Shown here: piece after piece, positions 17,993-27,304 of the stretch
Numbering within the stretch: position 1 is the stretch's first letter
Layout of the letters: each line of letters begins with the position of its first letter
Program-made: the position numbers and the translations under genes
The notes under the pieces: model-generated
Told to the model about the DNA's origin: nothing
Databases searched by the model: none
What the model saw: only the letters and a program-made list of their open reading frames with translations
Origin: Synechococcus sp. A10-1-5-1
GTDB lineage: Bacteria; Cyanobacteriota; Cyanobacteriia; PCC-6307; Cyanobiaceae
Direction of reading: 5' to 3'
NCBI RefSeq assembly: GCF_023115425.1
Contig: NZ_CP096032.1
Location: forward strand, 1,798,001 to 1,862,000
Length of the DNA: 64,000 nt

Positions 17993-19141
17993 CTAGGCCC
18001 GCCGCAGGGTCTTGAGCGTTTCCTCCAGGACGTCTCCGGCGCGCTCCACCTCGGTGCTGGTGCTTGGGCGCCCCAGGCTGAAGCGCACCGAGGCCGCCGC
18101 CTCCAGGCGACTGCGGCCCAGGGCTTGGAGCACGTGGGAGGGTTCGCCCGCGGCGCAGGCGGAGCCGCTGCTGACCGCAAGGCTGCGGCGTAGGCCTTGA
18201 TGCAGGGCGTTCCCCTCGACTCCCTCGATGCTGATGTTGAGGTTGTGGGGCAGGCAGGGGGCTGCGGCACCGTTGCGCTGGATTCCCCCCAGGGCTTGGC
18301 AACGCTCCCAGAGGGCATCGCGGAGCTGAGCGAGCCGCTGGCCCCGCTTTTCTCGATCCGCCTCGGCCAGCTCCACTGCTCTGGCCAGGCCGACGATCAA
18401 GGGCACCGGCAGGGTGCCCGCCCGCAGCCCCCGCTCTTGGCTGCCCCCGTGTTGCTGGGGGGCCAGCTCAATTCCTGGGGCGATGGCCAGGGCCCCGATT
18501 CCTTTCGGGCCATACAGCTTGTGACCGCTGAGGCTGAGCAGGTCGATGCCGAGCTCGCGTGCCTGCAGGGGGATGTGTCCGACCGCTTGGGCCCCATCGC
18601 AGTGGAAGAGGACCTGGCGCCTGCGGCAGAGCTCAGCGATGGCCGCGAGCGGCTGAAGCACGCCGATCTCATTGTTGGCGGCCATGACGCTCACCAGAAG
18701 CGTCTGCGGGTTGAGGGCCTGCTCGAGCCGTTGCAAGTCGATCAGACCATCGACCTGGGGCGGTAGGCAGATCAGCTCAAAGCCGTGCCCCGCGAGGTAG
18801 CGCAGGGGATCGAGGACAGCCCGGTGCTCGGTTGCCAGGCAGACCAGGCGCCGGCGGGTTCCGCCGCGCTGTAATTCCGCCTCCGCCACACCTTTGATCG
18901 CCAGGTTGTTGGCTTCGCTGGCTCCGCTGCAGAAGATCAGCTCCTCGGGGGCGAAGCCCAGGCTGCCGGCGATCGCGGCCCTGGACTGCTGGACCACGGC
19001 GGCAGCGGTGAGCCCAGGCCGATGCAGGCGACTGGCGGGGTTGGCGAAGTCCTCGGTCCACCAGCGCGCCATCGCCTCCACCACCGCCGGATCGCAGGGG
19101 GTGGTGGATTGATAGTCGAGGTAGGTGACGCCGGAGCCCAT
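17993..19141 (-). CDS. Cysteine desulfurase (NifS/IscS family)
   Basis: A 382-residue PLP enzyme that removes sulfur from cysteine for Fe-S cluster or tRNA thiolation. It begins MGSGVTYLDYQSTTPCDPAV, contains the ATEHRAV histidine region, the PLP lysine in SLSGHKLYGPKGIGAL and the sulfur-carrying cysteine in SSGSACAAGEPSHVL. The length and loop suit the NifS/IscS subgroup rather than SufS. ATG at 19141; the longer frame upstream reads through the divergent gene. No scaffold or regulator gene adjoins it. Confidence 0.92.
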   Translation of the reverse strand: MGSGVTYLDYQSTTPCDPAVVEAMARWWTEDFANPASRLHRPGLTAAAVVQQSRAAIAGSLGFAPEELIFCSGASEANNLAIKGVAEAELQRGGTRRRLVCLATEHRAVLDPLRYLAGHGFELICLPPQVDGLIDLQRLEQALNPQTLLVSVMAANNEIGVLQPLAAIAELCRRRQVLFHCDGAQAVGHIPLQARELGIDLLSLSGHKLYGPKGIGALAIAPGIELAPQQHGGSQERGLRAGTLPVPLIVGLARAVELAEADREKRGQRLAQLRDALWERCQALGGIQRNGAAAPCLPHNLNISIEGVEGNALHQGLRRSLAVSSGSACAAGEPSHVLQALGRSRLEAAASVRFSLGRPSTSTEVERAGDVLEETLKTLRRA

Positions 19142-19149
19142 GGACACCC

Positions 19150-19698
19150 ATGCTGGCAACCATGCTGCCGTTCTCGGGCGCCATGGGCCGTCGTATTGCA
19201 CTCCTGTCGTTGCTGCTGGGTTCCGCCGCCCTCGGGCTTGGCGCCCGGGCTCAGGAGGTCCGCGATGGCGTTTTTTTCAAGCCTTCTGAGCAGCGGCCCG
19301 CTGATCTGGTGGTGTTGCGGGAATGGGGAACGATCGAGGGCATGCACCTGATCGGGGTACATGGGGTTAAGCCTGATCCAGGCGACGCCACGGCCCGGTC
19401 GATCGTTGTCTGGGTGGAATCGCCGACGGGGGTTGAGCTGGCTGTCGACAACCTGCGCTGCAGTGCCAGTGCGCCGATGCGCCTGACCAAGCGCGGCAAT
19501 GCGCTCTTGATCAAGGAGCTCAACCCCGGGGGGCAGGTCACTGAAGCCAACCGCATGGATCACAAGATCTGGTGGGCCGCCTGTTTCCCGGACCAGGCCG
19601 GCAAAGACCCCGCCACCCTCCAGGCCTTGGCCAGGCAGTTGGGTTACTCCGGCCAGCTGATTGAGCAGCAGCAGGTGCTGCCTGGAAACCCTCGATAG
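19150..19698 (+). CDS. Exported protein of unknown function
   Basis: About 182 residues with a likely signal peptide: a basic start (GRR) and hydrophobic IALLSLLLGSAALGLG, with a probable cleavage site after ARA. The mature part contains two cysteines (LRCSAS and AACFPDQ) that could form a disulfide. I recognise no family. The first ATG is 19150; an internal ATG at 19183 gives a more typical signal peptide start. It is divergent from the cysteine desulfurase (8-bp gap) and 9 bp before the response regulator. Confidence 0.65.
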   Translation: MLATMLPFSGAMGRRIALLSLLLGSAALGLGARAQEVRDGVFFKPSEQRPADLVVLREWGTIEGMHLIGVHGVKPDPGDATARSIVVWVESPTGVELAVDNLRCSASAPMRLTKRGNALLIKELNPGGQVTEANRMDHKIWWAACFPDQAGKDPATLQALARQLGYSGQLIEQQQVLPGNPR

Positions 19699-19707
19699 AT
19701 TGCGCCG

Positions 19708-20439
19708 ATGAGCCTCGAATCCGACACCCAGCCCGACGTCACGCCAGCGGCTCCAGCGCGCTTGCTGCTGGTGGATGACGAACCGGGGTTGCGCACCGCT
19801 GTACAGGCCTACCTCGAAGACGAGGGGTTTGCGGTGACAACGGCCGTCGATGGTGAGGACGGCTGGGCCAAGGCCCAGGAGTTGTTGCCGGATGTGGTGA
19901 TCAGTGACGTGATGATGCCCCGCCTGGATGGCTATGGCCTGCTGCGGAAACTCCGCGAGGACGAGCGCCTGGGCGGCACGCCCGTGATTTTTTTGACGGC
20001 CAAGGGGATGACGGCCGATCGCATCGAGGGCTTTCAGGCCGGCTGCGACGACTACATCCCCAAGCCCTTCGACCCCGATGAACTGGTGGCGCGGGTGCAC
20101 AACGTGGTCAAGCGCCAGGAACGGCTGCTGACCGAAGCCGCCCGCTTTGCCGATGCCGACATCGGCCAGATGGCGAAGCAGATCACCGAGATCCGCTCCC
20201 TACTGGCCACCGGTGGCAGTAAGCAGCCGACCGCGGCGGTGAAGCACGAGTTCACCCCCCGGGAAGCCTCGGTGCTGCAACTGGTGGCGGAGGGAATGAT
20301 GAACAAAGAGATCGCTCGGCGCCTGGAGACCTCGATCCGCAACGTCGAGAAGTACGTCAGCCGGCTGTTCACCAAGACCGGCACCGCGAGTCGCACGGAA
20401 TTGGTGCGCTACGCCTTGGAAAACGGCCTGGTTGAGTAA
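19708..20439 (+). CDS. ycf29: Response regulator, receiver plus LuxR-type HTH (Ycf29/Rre1 type)
   Basis: A 243-residue DNA-binding response regulator. The receiver domain (residues about 17-135) has the acidic pair VDDE, phospho-acceptor Asp67 in VVISDVMMPRLDGYG, and the Lys in YIPKPFDPDEL. The C-terminal LuxR HTH reads TPREASVLQLVAEGMMNKEIA. The order and linker match the plastid Ycf29/cyanobacterial Rre1 group, linked in other strains to stress and redox signalling with Hik2; this subgroup call is by recall. No histidine kinase is adjacent. It overlaps the downstream gene by 8 bp. Confidence 0.8.
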   Translation: MSLESDTQPDVTPAAPARLLLVDDEPGLRTAVQAYLEDEGFAVTTAVDGEDGWAKAQELLPDVVISDVMMPRLDGYGLLRKLREDERLGGTPVIFLTAKGMTADRIEGFQAGCDDYIPKPFDPDELVARVHNVVKRQERLLTEAARFADADIGQMAKQITEIRSLLATGGSKQPTAAVKHEFTPREASVLQLVAEGMMNKEIARRLETSIRNVEKYVSRLFTKTGTASRTELVRYALENGLVE

Positions 20440-21388
20440 GGACTGGCTGCCGGCGGCCCTGAACAGCGGTCACCGCTACCGGGACCGGGTCCAGGCGGCC
20501 GCTGCCAGCACGGTTGGCTACTACGCCGAGCGCTATGTCCATTCCGATCCATCGGTCTGGAGGGAGCGTCTGGCCGCCGGTGAGATCTGGTGCAACGGCC
20601 AACAGCTCCGGGCCGATGTGGCGTTGGCCGCCGGGGATCAACTGCTCTGGCATCGGCCCCCCTGGGAGGAGGCCGCCGTGCCGGTGCTGAGCCAGCACGC
20701 GGTCGTCTTTGATGACGGCGATCTGCTGGTGCTGAACAAACCCAGCGGTCTGCCGGTGTTGCCCGCCGGGGGCTTCTTGGAGCACACGCTGCTGACGCAG
20801 CTGCGGTCCTGGGCCCCGAAGGCCCGGCCCGTGCATCGCCTGGGGCGATTCACCTCCGGGGTGTTGGTCTGCGCGCGGCAGCGCTCAACCCGCGCCAACC
20901 TGAGCGCGCGCCTGCGGGAGAGCACCGCAGATGTCACTGTCCGTCGGGGCTGCCTGAAGGTCTACCGGGCGTTGACCGAACCGTTGCCGGCCGATTGGGG
21001 GCTGGGGGAGACCCGCCCGATCGAGACCCCGATTGGTTTGCGGCCCCACCCCCTGCTGGGGCAGTTGTGGTGCGCGGCCTTGGCCGGTGATGCGTGCGCC
21101 CTGGCCTCCCGCAGCGCCTTGACCTTGCTCGAGCGCCAGCCGGGTCGCTGCTTGGTGGAGGTGGAGATCGCCACGGGACGGCCCCACCAGATCAGGATTC
21201 ACACGGCCGCCATCGGATCTCCTCTGCTGGGGGATCCCCTCTATCTGCCGGGGGGAGAGGCGCGCGCTGAGGTGCTTCCCGGAGCTGGCGGCTACCAGCT
21301 CCATGCCCACCGACTCAGTCTGGAGCCGGAGGGGCTTTCCCTCGAGGCGCCCCTGCCCTCAGGCCTTCTCGAAGGCCAGCAGCCGTGA
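20432..21388 (+). CDS. RluA-family pseudouridine synthase-like protein with altered HRLD motif
   Basis: A 318-residue protein of the RluA family, which isomerises uridine in rRNA or tRNA. The N-terminal part (about 1-85) is S4-like; the catalytic-domain landmarks LLVLNKPSGLPVLPAGG and GRPHQIRIHTAAIGSPLLGDPLY are intact. The motif that normally reads HRLDRxTSG is HRLGRFTSG, so the nucleophilic Asp is Gly138. Either it belongs to an HRLG-variant subgroup with another mechanism or it is inactive as a synthase. The TTG start at 20432 overlaps the response regulator end by 8 bp. The 3' end overlaps chlM by 30 bp. Confidence 0.85.
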   Translation: MSKDWLPAALNSGHRYRDRVQAAAASTVGYYAERYVHSDPSVWRERLAAGEIWCNGQQLRADVALAAGDQLLWHRPPWEEAAVPVLSQHAVVFDDGDLLVLNKPSGLPVLPAGGFLEHTLLTQLRSWAPKARPVHRLGRFTSGVLVCARQRSTRANLSARLRESTADVTVRRGCLKVYRALTEPLPADWGLGETRPIETPIGLRPHPLLGQLWCAALAGDACALASRSALTLLERQPGRCLVEVEIATGRPHQIRIHTAAIGSPLLGDPLYLPGGEARAEVLPGAGGYQLHAHRLSLEPEGLSLEAPLPSGLLEGQQP

Positions 21389-22084
21389 GAAGTAGAAGGG
21401 GGCCTTGTTCAGGCTGCGGCGCTTGAGCACGAAGCCTGCCTTTTCAGCGGCCTGGACGATGCCCTTCTCGCGAAGGGTGTAGGCGCGGGTGGTCTTGCTT
21501 GGACCGGGGAAGAGCTGGCCGATCTTTTTGAGCACGGCCAGGACCGGGGTGTAGGGAGCGAAGCTGACGATCAGGTGCTTCTCGGCCATGGAGGCGAGGT
21601 GGCGAACCATCTCCTCGGCTGGTTCCTGGGGGTAGTGGATGAAGACATCCAGGCAGACCACGGTCTCGTAGCGACCGCTCAGGCTCTCCAGGTCAGAGGC
21701 CAGGTAGCTGACGCGGCCAGGGGCGATCCCAGCTTCATTGGCCCGGCGCTCCGCTTCATTGACCATGGCCTCCGAGAGGTCTGAGGCGGCAATGGAGCCG
21801 GCCCCCAGTTGGGCCAGGGGCAACGTGAGGCTGCCGACGCCACAGCCGGCATCACAGAAGCTGCGGCCGCCCAGGTTCCCCTGCTCCTGGAGCCAAGCCA
21901 GCACGTTGTCGACGGTCTTCTGGTGGCCGATGCGGATGTTCCGCTGCACCTTGTTGACGTCACTGGACTCGCTGTAGATGCGGTTCCAGCGATCGAAACC
22001 GGTGGTTTCGAAGTAGCCCTTCACCTCTTGCTTCTCGGCCTGCTTTTCCGCGGCCTTGTCGTTGAGGAGCTGATCGGCGGGCAT
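21359..22084 (-). CDS. chlM: Magnesium-protoporphyrin IX methyltransferase
   Basis: A 241-residue SAM methyltransferase that esterifies the propionate of Mg-protoporphyrin IX, a committed step to chlorophyll. The N-terminal FETTGFDRWNRIYSESSDVN is specific to ChlM/BchM, the SAM-binding loop is CDAGCGVGSLTLPLA, and SFAPYTPVLAVLKKIGQLFPGPSKTTRAY marks the C-terminal part. ATG at 22084. The enzyme associates with thylakoid or envelope membranes in known organisms. It ends inside the RluA-like gene on the opposite strand. Confidence 0.96.
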   Translation of the reverse strand: MPADQLLNDKAAEKQAEKQEVKGYFETTGFDRWNRIYSESSDVNKVQRNIRIGHQKTVDNVLAWLQEQGNLGGRSFCDAGCGVGSLTLPLAQLGAGSIAASDLSEAMVNEAERRANEAGIAPGRVSYLASDLESLSGRYETVVCLDVFIHYPQEPAEEMVRHLASMAEKHLIVSFAPYTPVLAVLKKIGQLFPGPSKTTRAYTLREKGIVQAAEKAGFVLKRRSLNKAPFYFSRLLAFEKA

Positions 22085-22116
22085 TCGGCGGAGGGGGGAG
22101 ATGGGGCGGATCCTAT

Positions 22117-23247
22117 TCAGGCGGCCCGGATCCAGCGCAGGTCGGCACTGGGCCCACTCCAACGCAGGGTTTCGCCGATGGGCAGCCCTTGGAGTTGCTG
22201 TTGCACCCGGGTCGCCCCACCCAAGAGGCGCCGGGGCAGGACGGTGGCCGCGGCGATGGCCCGATCCGGCTCACCGCTCCAACGGGCCAGCCGTTTGACC
22301 CCCTCGAGCAGCGGCAGGGTGACCCCAGCCAAGGTGCCGTCCTCGAGCCGGCAACTCCCCTGCTCGACGATCAGCGTGCGGTCATCCCAGCGGTGCAGCC
22401 CGTCGGCCAGGCCATAGGGGGCTAGGGCATCGCTGACCAGCACCACCTGCTCGGGTGCGAGCCGCTGCAGCAGCACCGCCATGGTCGGATCCACATGGAC
22501 GCCATCGGCGATTAAGCCGAGGGCGATGTCGCCCCGCCGTACCGCCGCGCCAATGGGTCCAGGACTGCGGTGATGCAGTCCTGCCATTGCGTTGAAGCTG
22601 TGGGTCAGCATCCCCACCCCCCGCTCGAAGGCGCGACTGGCCTGCTCCGCCGTGGCCTCGCTGTGCCCCAGGCTGACCAGGATTCCTCGATCGCGCAGGG
22701 CGCCGATCACCGCTTCGGCCCCCGGCAATTCCGGCGCCAGGGTCACCAGCGCGATCTCCGCTTCAAAGCCGCCGATACGCTGATTCAAAGCCTCCAGGCT
22801 CGGCGAGGCCAGGTGTTCGGCCGGGTGAGCACCGCGTTTGCCATGGGCGAGAAAGGGGCCCTCGAGGTGTGCACCCAACAGGCGGCAGCGGCCGCTCCGG
22901 TGTTGGAGGCGCGCTTGGCGCAGCACCTCTAGGGCTTGGCGTAGCGGCGAGAGGGCGCAGGTGACCAGGGTGGGGCTGATCGCCTCGACCCCATCACGCC
23001 AGAGCAGCTCCAGTAGCTCCAGCAGTTGGGGGAGATCGCTCGGCTGTAGCTCGGGAAAGGCGAGTCCCAAGCCACCGTTGATTTGCCAGTCGATGCCGGC
23101 GGGGCTGAGCCAGTCGCCATGCCAGTTCTCACCCGCGGCGGCACTGCCCTGGGGCATGGGCTGGGTGGTGGCGATTCGCTCGTGGGCCAGCCCGATGCGC
23201 CAGAGCCCTGGCTCTCCAGGTAGGCGAACGTGGCTCAGCCAGCGCAT
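22117..23247 (-). CDS. nagA: N-acetylglucosamine-6-phosphate deacetylase-like amidohydrolase
   Basis: A 376-residue amidohydrolase. Family landmarks are the [10 protein letters not shown]-type opening ([12 protein letters not shown]), HLEGPFLA with a metal-ligand Glu, [32 protein letters not shown] and the catalytic Asp in [10 protein letters not shown]. NagA deacetylates GlcNAc-6-P in cell-wall recycling or chitin use. No nagB or transporter is nearby, so its role in an autotroph is unclear. Starts at 23247 (ATG) and 23268 (ATG) are both possible; the first is closer to the conserved region. It is divergent from purE. Confidence 0.85.
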   Translation of the reverse strand: MRWLSHVRLPGEPGLWRIGLAHERIATTQPMPQGSAAAGENWHGDWLSPAGIDWQINGGLGLAFPELQPSDLPQLLELLELLWRDGVEAISPTLVTCALSPLRQALEVLRQARLQHRSGRCRLLGAHLEGPFLAHGKRGAHPAEHLASPSLEALNQRIGGFEAEIALVTLAPELPGAEAVIGALRDRGILVSLGHSEATAEQASRAFERGVGMLTHSFNAMAGLHHRSPGPIGAAVRRGDIALGLIADGVHVDPTMAVLLQRLAPEQVVLVSDALAPYGLADGLHRWDDRTLIVEQGSCRLEDGTLAGVTLPLLEGVKRLARWSGEPDRAIAAATVLPRRLLGGATRVQQQLQGLPIGETLRWSGPSADLRWIRAA

Positions 23248-23300
23248 TCGATGCGAGAACGGAACCATGTCATCCTCGCTGCGAAAGCCGAAACGTGCCG

Positions 23301-23822
23301 ATGTCTGACGCTGCGCTGGTGGCTGTGGTGATGGGGAGTGACTCCGACCTGCCCACCATGCAGCCCGCCGTCGAGATGCTGAACCGCCTTGGGGTGGCGA
23401 CCGAGGTCCGGGTGCTTTCGGCCCACCGGACACCCTTGGAGATGGTGGACTTCGCCCAAGCTGCCGCTGGTCGCGGCTTCAAAGTGATCATTGCTGGGGC
23501 TGGCGGGGCCGCCCACTTACCCGGCATGGTCGCCTCCCTGACGGTGTTGCCGGTCATCGGCGTCCCGGTCCAGACCAGGGCCCTCTCCGGAGTGGATTCC
23601 CTCCACTCGATCGTGCAGATGCCTGCAGGCATTCCGGTCGCCACCGTGGCGATTGGCAATGGGGCCAATGCGGGCCTGCTGGCGGCTCAGATCTTGGCCA
23701 CGGCCGATGGGGCCCTGTCGGCCCGCTTGGCGGAGTATCGCCAGTCCCTCCATGATCAGGTGGCGGCGAAGGATGCCCGCTTGCTGGAGCTGGGCAGTGC
23801 CGCTTACTTGACACAGATGTGA
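23301..23822 (+). CDS. purE: N5-carboxyaminoimidazole ribonucleotide mutase
   Basis: A 173-residue class I PurE that converts N5-CAIR to CAIR in purine synthesis. The motifs [17 protein letters not shown] and [15 protein letters not shown] form the substrate site, followed by [30 protein letters not shown] at 23301; a GTG two codons earlier is possible. It reads away from nagA with a short divergent gap and is followed by the AI-2E-type permease 27 bp later. Confidence 0.96.
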   Translation: MSDAALVAVVMGSDSDLPTMQPAVEMLNRLGVATEVRVLSAHRTPLEMVDFAQAAAGRGFKVIIAGAGGAAHLPGMVASLTVLPVIGVPVQTRALSGVDSLHSIVQMPAGIPVATVAIGNGANAGLLAAQILATADGALSARLAEYRQSLHDQVAAKDARLLELGSAAYLTQM

Positions 23823-23849
23823 TCGGTTGGGGCGATGTTGGGGTGACCC

Positions 23850-24947
23850 ATGCTTGAGCGTCTGGTTCTTCCGCCCTGGTTGCGCCTGAGCCTGGCGCTG
23901 CCTCTTTTGGCGTTGAACCTCTGGGTTCTGCGGCAGTTGCTCTTGCCGCTGGCTCCCTTCCCGGCCCTGTTCGTCGGGGCTGCGCTCATCGCCTTTTTGC
24001 TGGACCTCCCCACCCGGTGGTTGGCCCGTCGCGGGCTGCCGCGGGGTTTGGCGGTCCTGTTGGTGGTGGGTCTGTCCTTGACCCTGCTGGTCTTGGCCGC
24101 CCTCTGGCTGGTCCCGCGGCTGATTGAGCAACTCGGAGAGCTGATCAATGCTTTGCCGTCTTGGTTGGTGGAGGCTGAGGGCCTGCTGGATCGCCTGGAG
24201 GTCTGGGCCGCCGATCGGGCACTGCCCACGGAATTCACGGATCTGAGCAGCACCCTCTTTGCCCGGGCCAGTCAGCTGGCGAGCCAACTCAGCCAACGGG
24301 CCCTGGGGATCTTGGGCGCCACCGTGGGGCTCACGGTCAACGTCGTGATCGTGGCTGTGTTGGCCCTGTTCCTCTTGCTGGGCGGGGATCCGATCGTGGC
24401 GGGATTGGCCCGCTGGCTGCCCGAGGGCACCCGGGAGTTGGTCACCGGCACCTTGAATCGCACCTTCCGGGGTTACTTCGCCGGGCAGGTGTTGTTGGCG
24501 TTGATCCTCAGCGCCTTGCAGATCGTGGTCTTCACCCTGCTGGGGATTCCCTATGGGGTGCTCTTCGCCGTGGCGATTGGGTTCACCACCCTCGTGCCCT
24601 ACGCCAGTGCAGTGACGATTGTCTTGGTCAGCGTGCTGCTGGCCTTGGATGATCCACGCACCGGCCTGGAGGTCTTGGCGGCGGCCATCAGCGTCGGTCA
24701 GGTGGTGGATCAGGTGATCCAGCCGCGTTTGATGGGCAGCATCGTTGGCCTCCAGCCCGCCTGGCTGCTGGTTTCACTGCCGATCGGGGCCCGTGTGGGC
24801 AGCTTGATGGGCTTTGGCGATCTATTGGGGTTGCTGCTGGCAGTCCCGGTGGCCAGCTGTTTGAAAACCTTTCTGGATGCCTGGGGGCAGCAGCCCGCCC
24901 CCGATGGGATCACTGAGGAATCACGCCCGCTTCGCGCAGGTGGTTGA
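23850..24947 (+). CDS. AI-2E/PerM-family membrane transporter
   Basis: A 365-residue membrane protein of the AI-2E family exporter/PerM type (formerly UPF0118). It has two N-terminal helix pairs, a soluble helical region (VPRLIEQLGELINALPSWLV), and the conserved half FRGYFAGQVLLALI, IPYGVLFAVAIGFTTLVPY and QVVDQVIQPRLMGSIVGLQPAW. Some members move autoinducer 2 or act as Na+/H+ antiporters; the substrate here is unknown. Its 3' end overlaps cysC on the opposite strand by 38 bp. Confidence 0.85.
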   Translation: MLERLVLPPWLRLSLALPLLALNLWVLRQLLLPLAPFPALFVGAALIAFLLDLPTRWLARRGLPRGLAVLLVVGLSLTLLVLAALWLVPRLIEQLGELINALPSWLVEAEGLLDRLEVWAADRALPTEFTDLSSTLFARASQLASQLSQRALGILGATVGLTVNVVIVAVLALFLLLGGDPIVAGLARWLPEGTRELVTGTLNRTFRGYFAGQVLLALILSALQIVVFTLLGIPYGVLFAVAIGFTTLVPYASAVTIVLVSVLLALDDPRTGLEVLAAAISVGQVVDQVIQPRLMGSIVGLQPAWLLVSLPIGARVGSLMGFGDLLGLLLAVPVASCLKTFLDAWGQQPAPDGITEESRPLRAGG

Positions 24948-25551
24948 TCACCAACTCCACGCAGGCCTCCAGGCTTTGGCTGCCGGTGTCCACCCGCAGT
25001 TCAGGCTTCTCGGGGGCTTCGTAGGGGCTTGAGATCCCGGTGAATTCCTTGATCTCGCCAGCACGGGCCTTGGCGTAGAGCCCTTTGGTATCCCGCTCTT
25101 CGCAGACGCTCAGGTCAGCGGCGCAGTGGATCTCCACAAAATCGCCGTTCTCCACCAGGGCCCGAGCCCGGTCACGGTCGGCCTTGAAGGGGGAGACAAA
25201 GGCGGTCAACACGACCACGCCGGCATCGAGAAACAGCTTGCTCACTTCACCGATGCGGCGGATGTTCTCCTCGCGATCCGCATCGGAGAAGCCCAGGTCC
25301 TTGCAAAGCCCGTGGCGGATGTTGTCACCGTCCAGTACGTAGCAGGCCAGGCCGCGTTCAAACAGCGCCTGGTTCACCGCATTGGCGAGGGTGCTTTTGC
25401 CGGAGCCACTGAGGCCGGTGAACCAGAGGATGGCGCTGCGATGACCCCGCTGCTCAGCCCGGGCGGCCCGATCGACCGAGGCGTGGTGCCAGGCGATGTT
25501 GGTGGAGGCGCCCTTGTTGGTGAGCTCTCCGTAGGTGGGAGATGCGGTCAT
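24910..25551 (-). CDS. cysC: Adenylylsulfate (APS) kinase
   Basis: A 213-residue kinase that phosphorylates APS to PAPS in sulfate assimilation. It shows WHHASVDRAARAEQRGHRS at the N-terminus, the Walker A loop GLSGSGKST, DGDNIRHGLCKDLGFSDADR, and the lid FVSPFKADRDRAR, ending with TGISSPYEAPEKPELRVDT. ATG at 25551. Standard length and all catalytic motifs are present. No other cys gene adjoins it. Confidence 0.96.
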   Translation of the reverse strand: MTASPTYGELTNKGASTNIAWHHASVDRAARAEQRGHRSAILWFTGLSGSGKSTLANAVNQALFERGLACYVLDGDNIRHGLCKDLGFSDADREENIRRIGEVSKLFLDAGVVVLTAFVSPFKADRDRARALVENGDFVEIHCAADLSVCEERDTKGLYAKARAGEIKEFTGISSPYEAPEKPELRVDTGSQSLEACVELVINHLREAGVIPQ

Positions 25552-25604
25552 GGCGGGCCTGGGGAGCGACGTCGGGCCATTCTCCCCGCCAGCGGTTCCA
25601 GCTC

Positions 25605-25931
25605 CTAGCCGCCGGCTTGTTTGGGCCGGTAGCCCGCCTTCTCCAGGGCAGCCAGGGCCGCGGCGACTTGATCGCCCTGCAGTTCGATTACCCCGTCCTT
25701 GACGGTCCCGCCGGTGCCTGCGGCCGCCTTGAGCTGTTTCAGCAGGGCTTTGAGATCGCTCTCGGCTGCCTCAACCCCGGTGATGGCGGTCACCATCTTT
25801 CCGCCCTTGCCGGCCTTGGTGCGTTGCACCCGCACCCGTTGCTGGGCCTTGGGGCTGGATTCCGCTGGGGCACTACTGGCCCGTTGCAGGCTTTCAGGCC
25901 GCGTGAATTCTTGCCAGCCACCCTTCGGCAT
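25605..25931 (-). CDS. yciH: SUI1/eIF1-family translation factor (YciH type)
   Basis: A 108-residue protein whose C-terminal 70 residues match the bacterial SUI1 (eIF1-like) domain: [38 protein letters not shown] and a closing [10 protein letters not shown]. In other bacteria YciH discriminates against wrong initiation codons; here the role is by family only. ATG at 25931 is used; the upstream extension is not conserved. It is divergent from trpB with a 95-bp gap. Confidence 0.9.
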   Translation of the reverse strand: MPKGGWQEFTRPESLQRASSAPAESSPKAQQRVRVQRTKAGKGGKMVTAITGVEAAESDLKALLKQLKAAAGTGGTVKDGVIELQGDQVAAALAALEKAGYRPKQAGG

Positions 25932-26026
25932 CGCTTTGGATCTGCGTCGGTTCCAGTTCAGCGCAACGCAGGCCAGTCCTGTCACCACCGCCAGTTCCTA
26001 ACCTGAGCCGAATCCGCGCGCTCCTG

Positions 26027-27301
26027 GTGACCAGCACCGCTCCTTCGATGACGTCGGCCCAGGGCGCCCCCGACCCGGCAGAACTGGCACTGGAGTCCAG
26101 GCCCAACAGCTTGGGTCGCTATGGCCAGTTCGGTGGTCAGTACGTTCCCGAGACCCTGATTCCCGCCCTGGCGGAACTGGAGCGGGCCGCCGCCGAAGCC
26201 TGGAAGGATCCCGCCTTTACCGAGCGGCTCAACCATCTTCTGCGCAACTACGTCGGCCGCCCCAACCCCCTCTATGAAGCGGAGCGGCTGAGCGAGCACT
26301 ACCGCCGCGCCGACGGGGGCCCTCGCATTTGGTTGAAGCGCGAAGACCTCAACCACACCGGTGCCCACAAGATCAACAACGCCTTGGGGCAGGCGCTGTT
26401 GGCGCTGCGGATGGGCAAAAAGCGGATCATTGCTGAAACCGGTGCGGGTCAGCACGGCGTGGCCACCGCCACCGTCTGCGCCCGCTTTGGCCTCGAGTGC
26501 GTCGTCTACATGGGCGCCGAGGACATGCGCCGGCAGGCCCTGAATGTCTTCCGTATGCGCTTGCTTGGGGCCACGGTTCAGCCCGTGACCGCTGGCACCG
26601 CCACCCTGAAGGACGCCACCAGTGAGGCGATCCGAGATTGGGTCACCAATGTGGAGACGACTCACTACATCCTGGGCTCGGTTGCTGGCCCCCATCCGTT
26701 CCCGATGCTGGTGCGTGATTTCCATGCCGTGATCGGAGAGGAAACCAAGCGCCAGTGTCACGAGGCCTTTGGCCGCAACCCCGATGTCCTGGTGGCCTGT
26801 GTCGGCGGTGGCTCCAACGCCATGGGCCTGTTCCATTCCTTCGTTCCCGACACCAACGTCCGCCTGATCGGCGTGGAAGCCGCCGGTGATGGCGTCCCGA
26901 CTGGACGCCATGCCGCCACCATCACCGAAGGCCGTGTTGGCGTGCTGCATGGGGCCATGAGCCTGCTGCTGCAAGACAACGAGGGGCAGGTGCAGGAGGC
27001 GCACTCCATCAGCGCCGGTCTGGATTACCCCGGGGTGGGACCCGAGCACAGCTACCTCAAGACCATCGGCCGGGCTGAGTACGGCGCGGTGACGGACGCT
27101 GAAGCCCTTGATGCCCTCCAGCTGCTGTGCCAGCTCGAGGGGATCATTCCGGCCTTAGAGACTGCCCACGCCTTCGCTTGGCTCGATAAGCTCTGCCCCA
27201 CTTTGGCTCCAGGCACCGAGGTCGTCCTCAACCTCTCCGGCCGCGGCGACAAGGATGTCAACACGGTCGCGGATCGCCTGGGAAGTGCCCTCGGCGGCTA
27301 G
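26027..27301 (+). CDS. trpB: Tryptophan synthase beta subunit
   Basis: A 424-residue PLP enzyme joining indole and serine to give tryptophan. The PLP lysine lies in [13 protein letters not shown], the phosphate loop in GGGSNAMG, and the front matches [15 protein letters not shown]. Two starts fit: GTG at 26027 (used here, similar in length to relatives) and ATG at 26048. It stands apart from trpA. The window also contains trpG, far upstream. Confidence 0.95.
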   Translation: MTSTAPSMTSAQGAPDPAELALESRPNSLGRYGQFGGQYVPETLIPALAELERAAAEAWKDPAFTERLNHLLRNYVGRPNPLYEAERLSEHYRRADGGPRIWLKREDLNHTGAHKINNALGQALLALRMGKKRIIAETGAGQHGVATATVCARFGLECVVYMGAEDMRRQALNVFRMRLLGATVQPVTAGTATLKDATSEAIRDWVTNVETTHYILGSVAGPHPFPMLVRDFHAVIGEETKRQCHEAFGRNPDVLVACVGGGSNAMGLFHSFVPDTNVRLIGVEAAGDGVPTGRHAATITEGRVGVLHGAMSLLLQDNEGQVQEAHSISAGLDYPGVGPEHSYLKTIGRAEYGAVTDAEALDALQLLCQLEGIIPALETAHAFAWLDKLCPTLAPGTEVVLNLSGRGDKDVNTVADRLGSALGG

Positions 27302-27304
27302 GGC

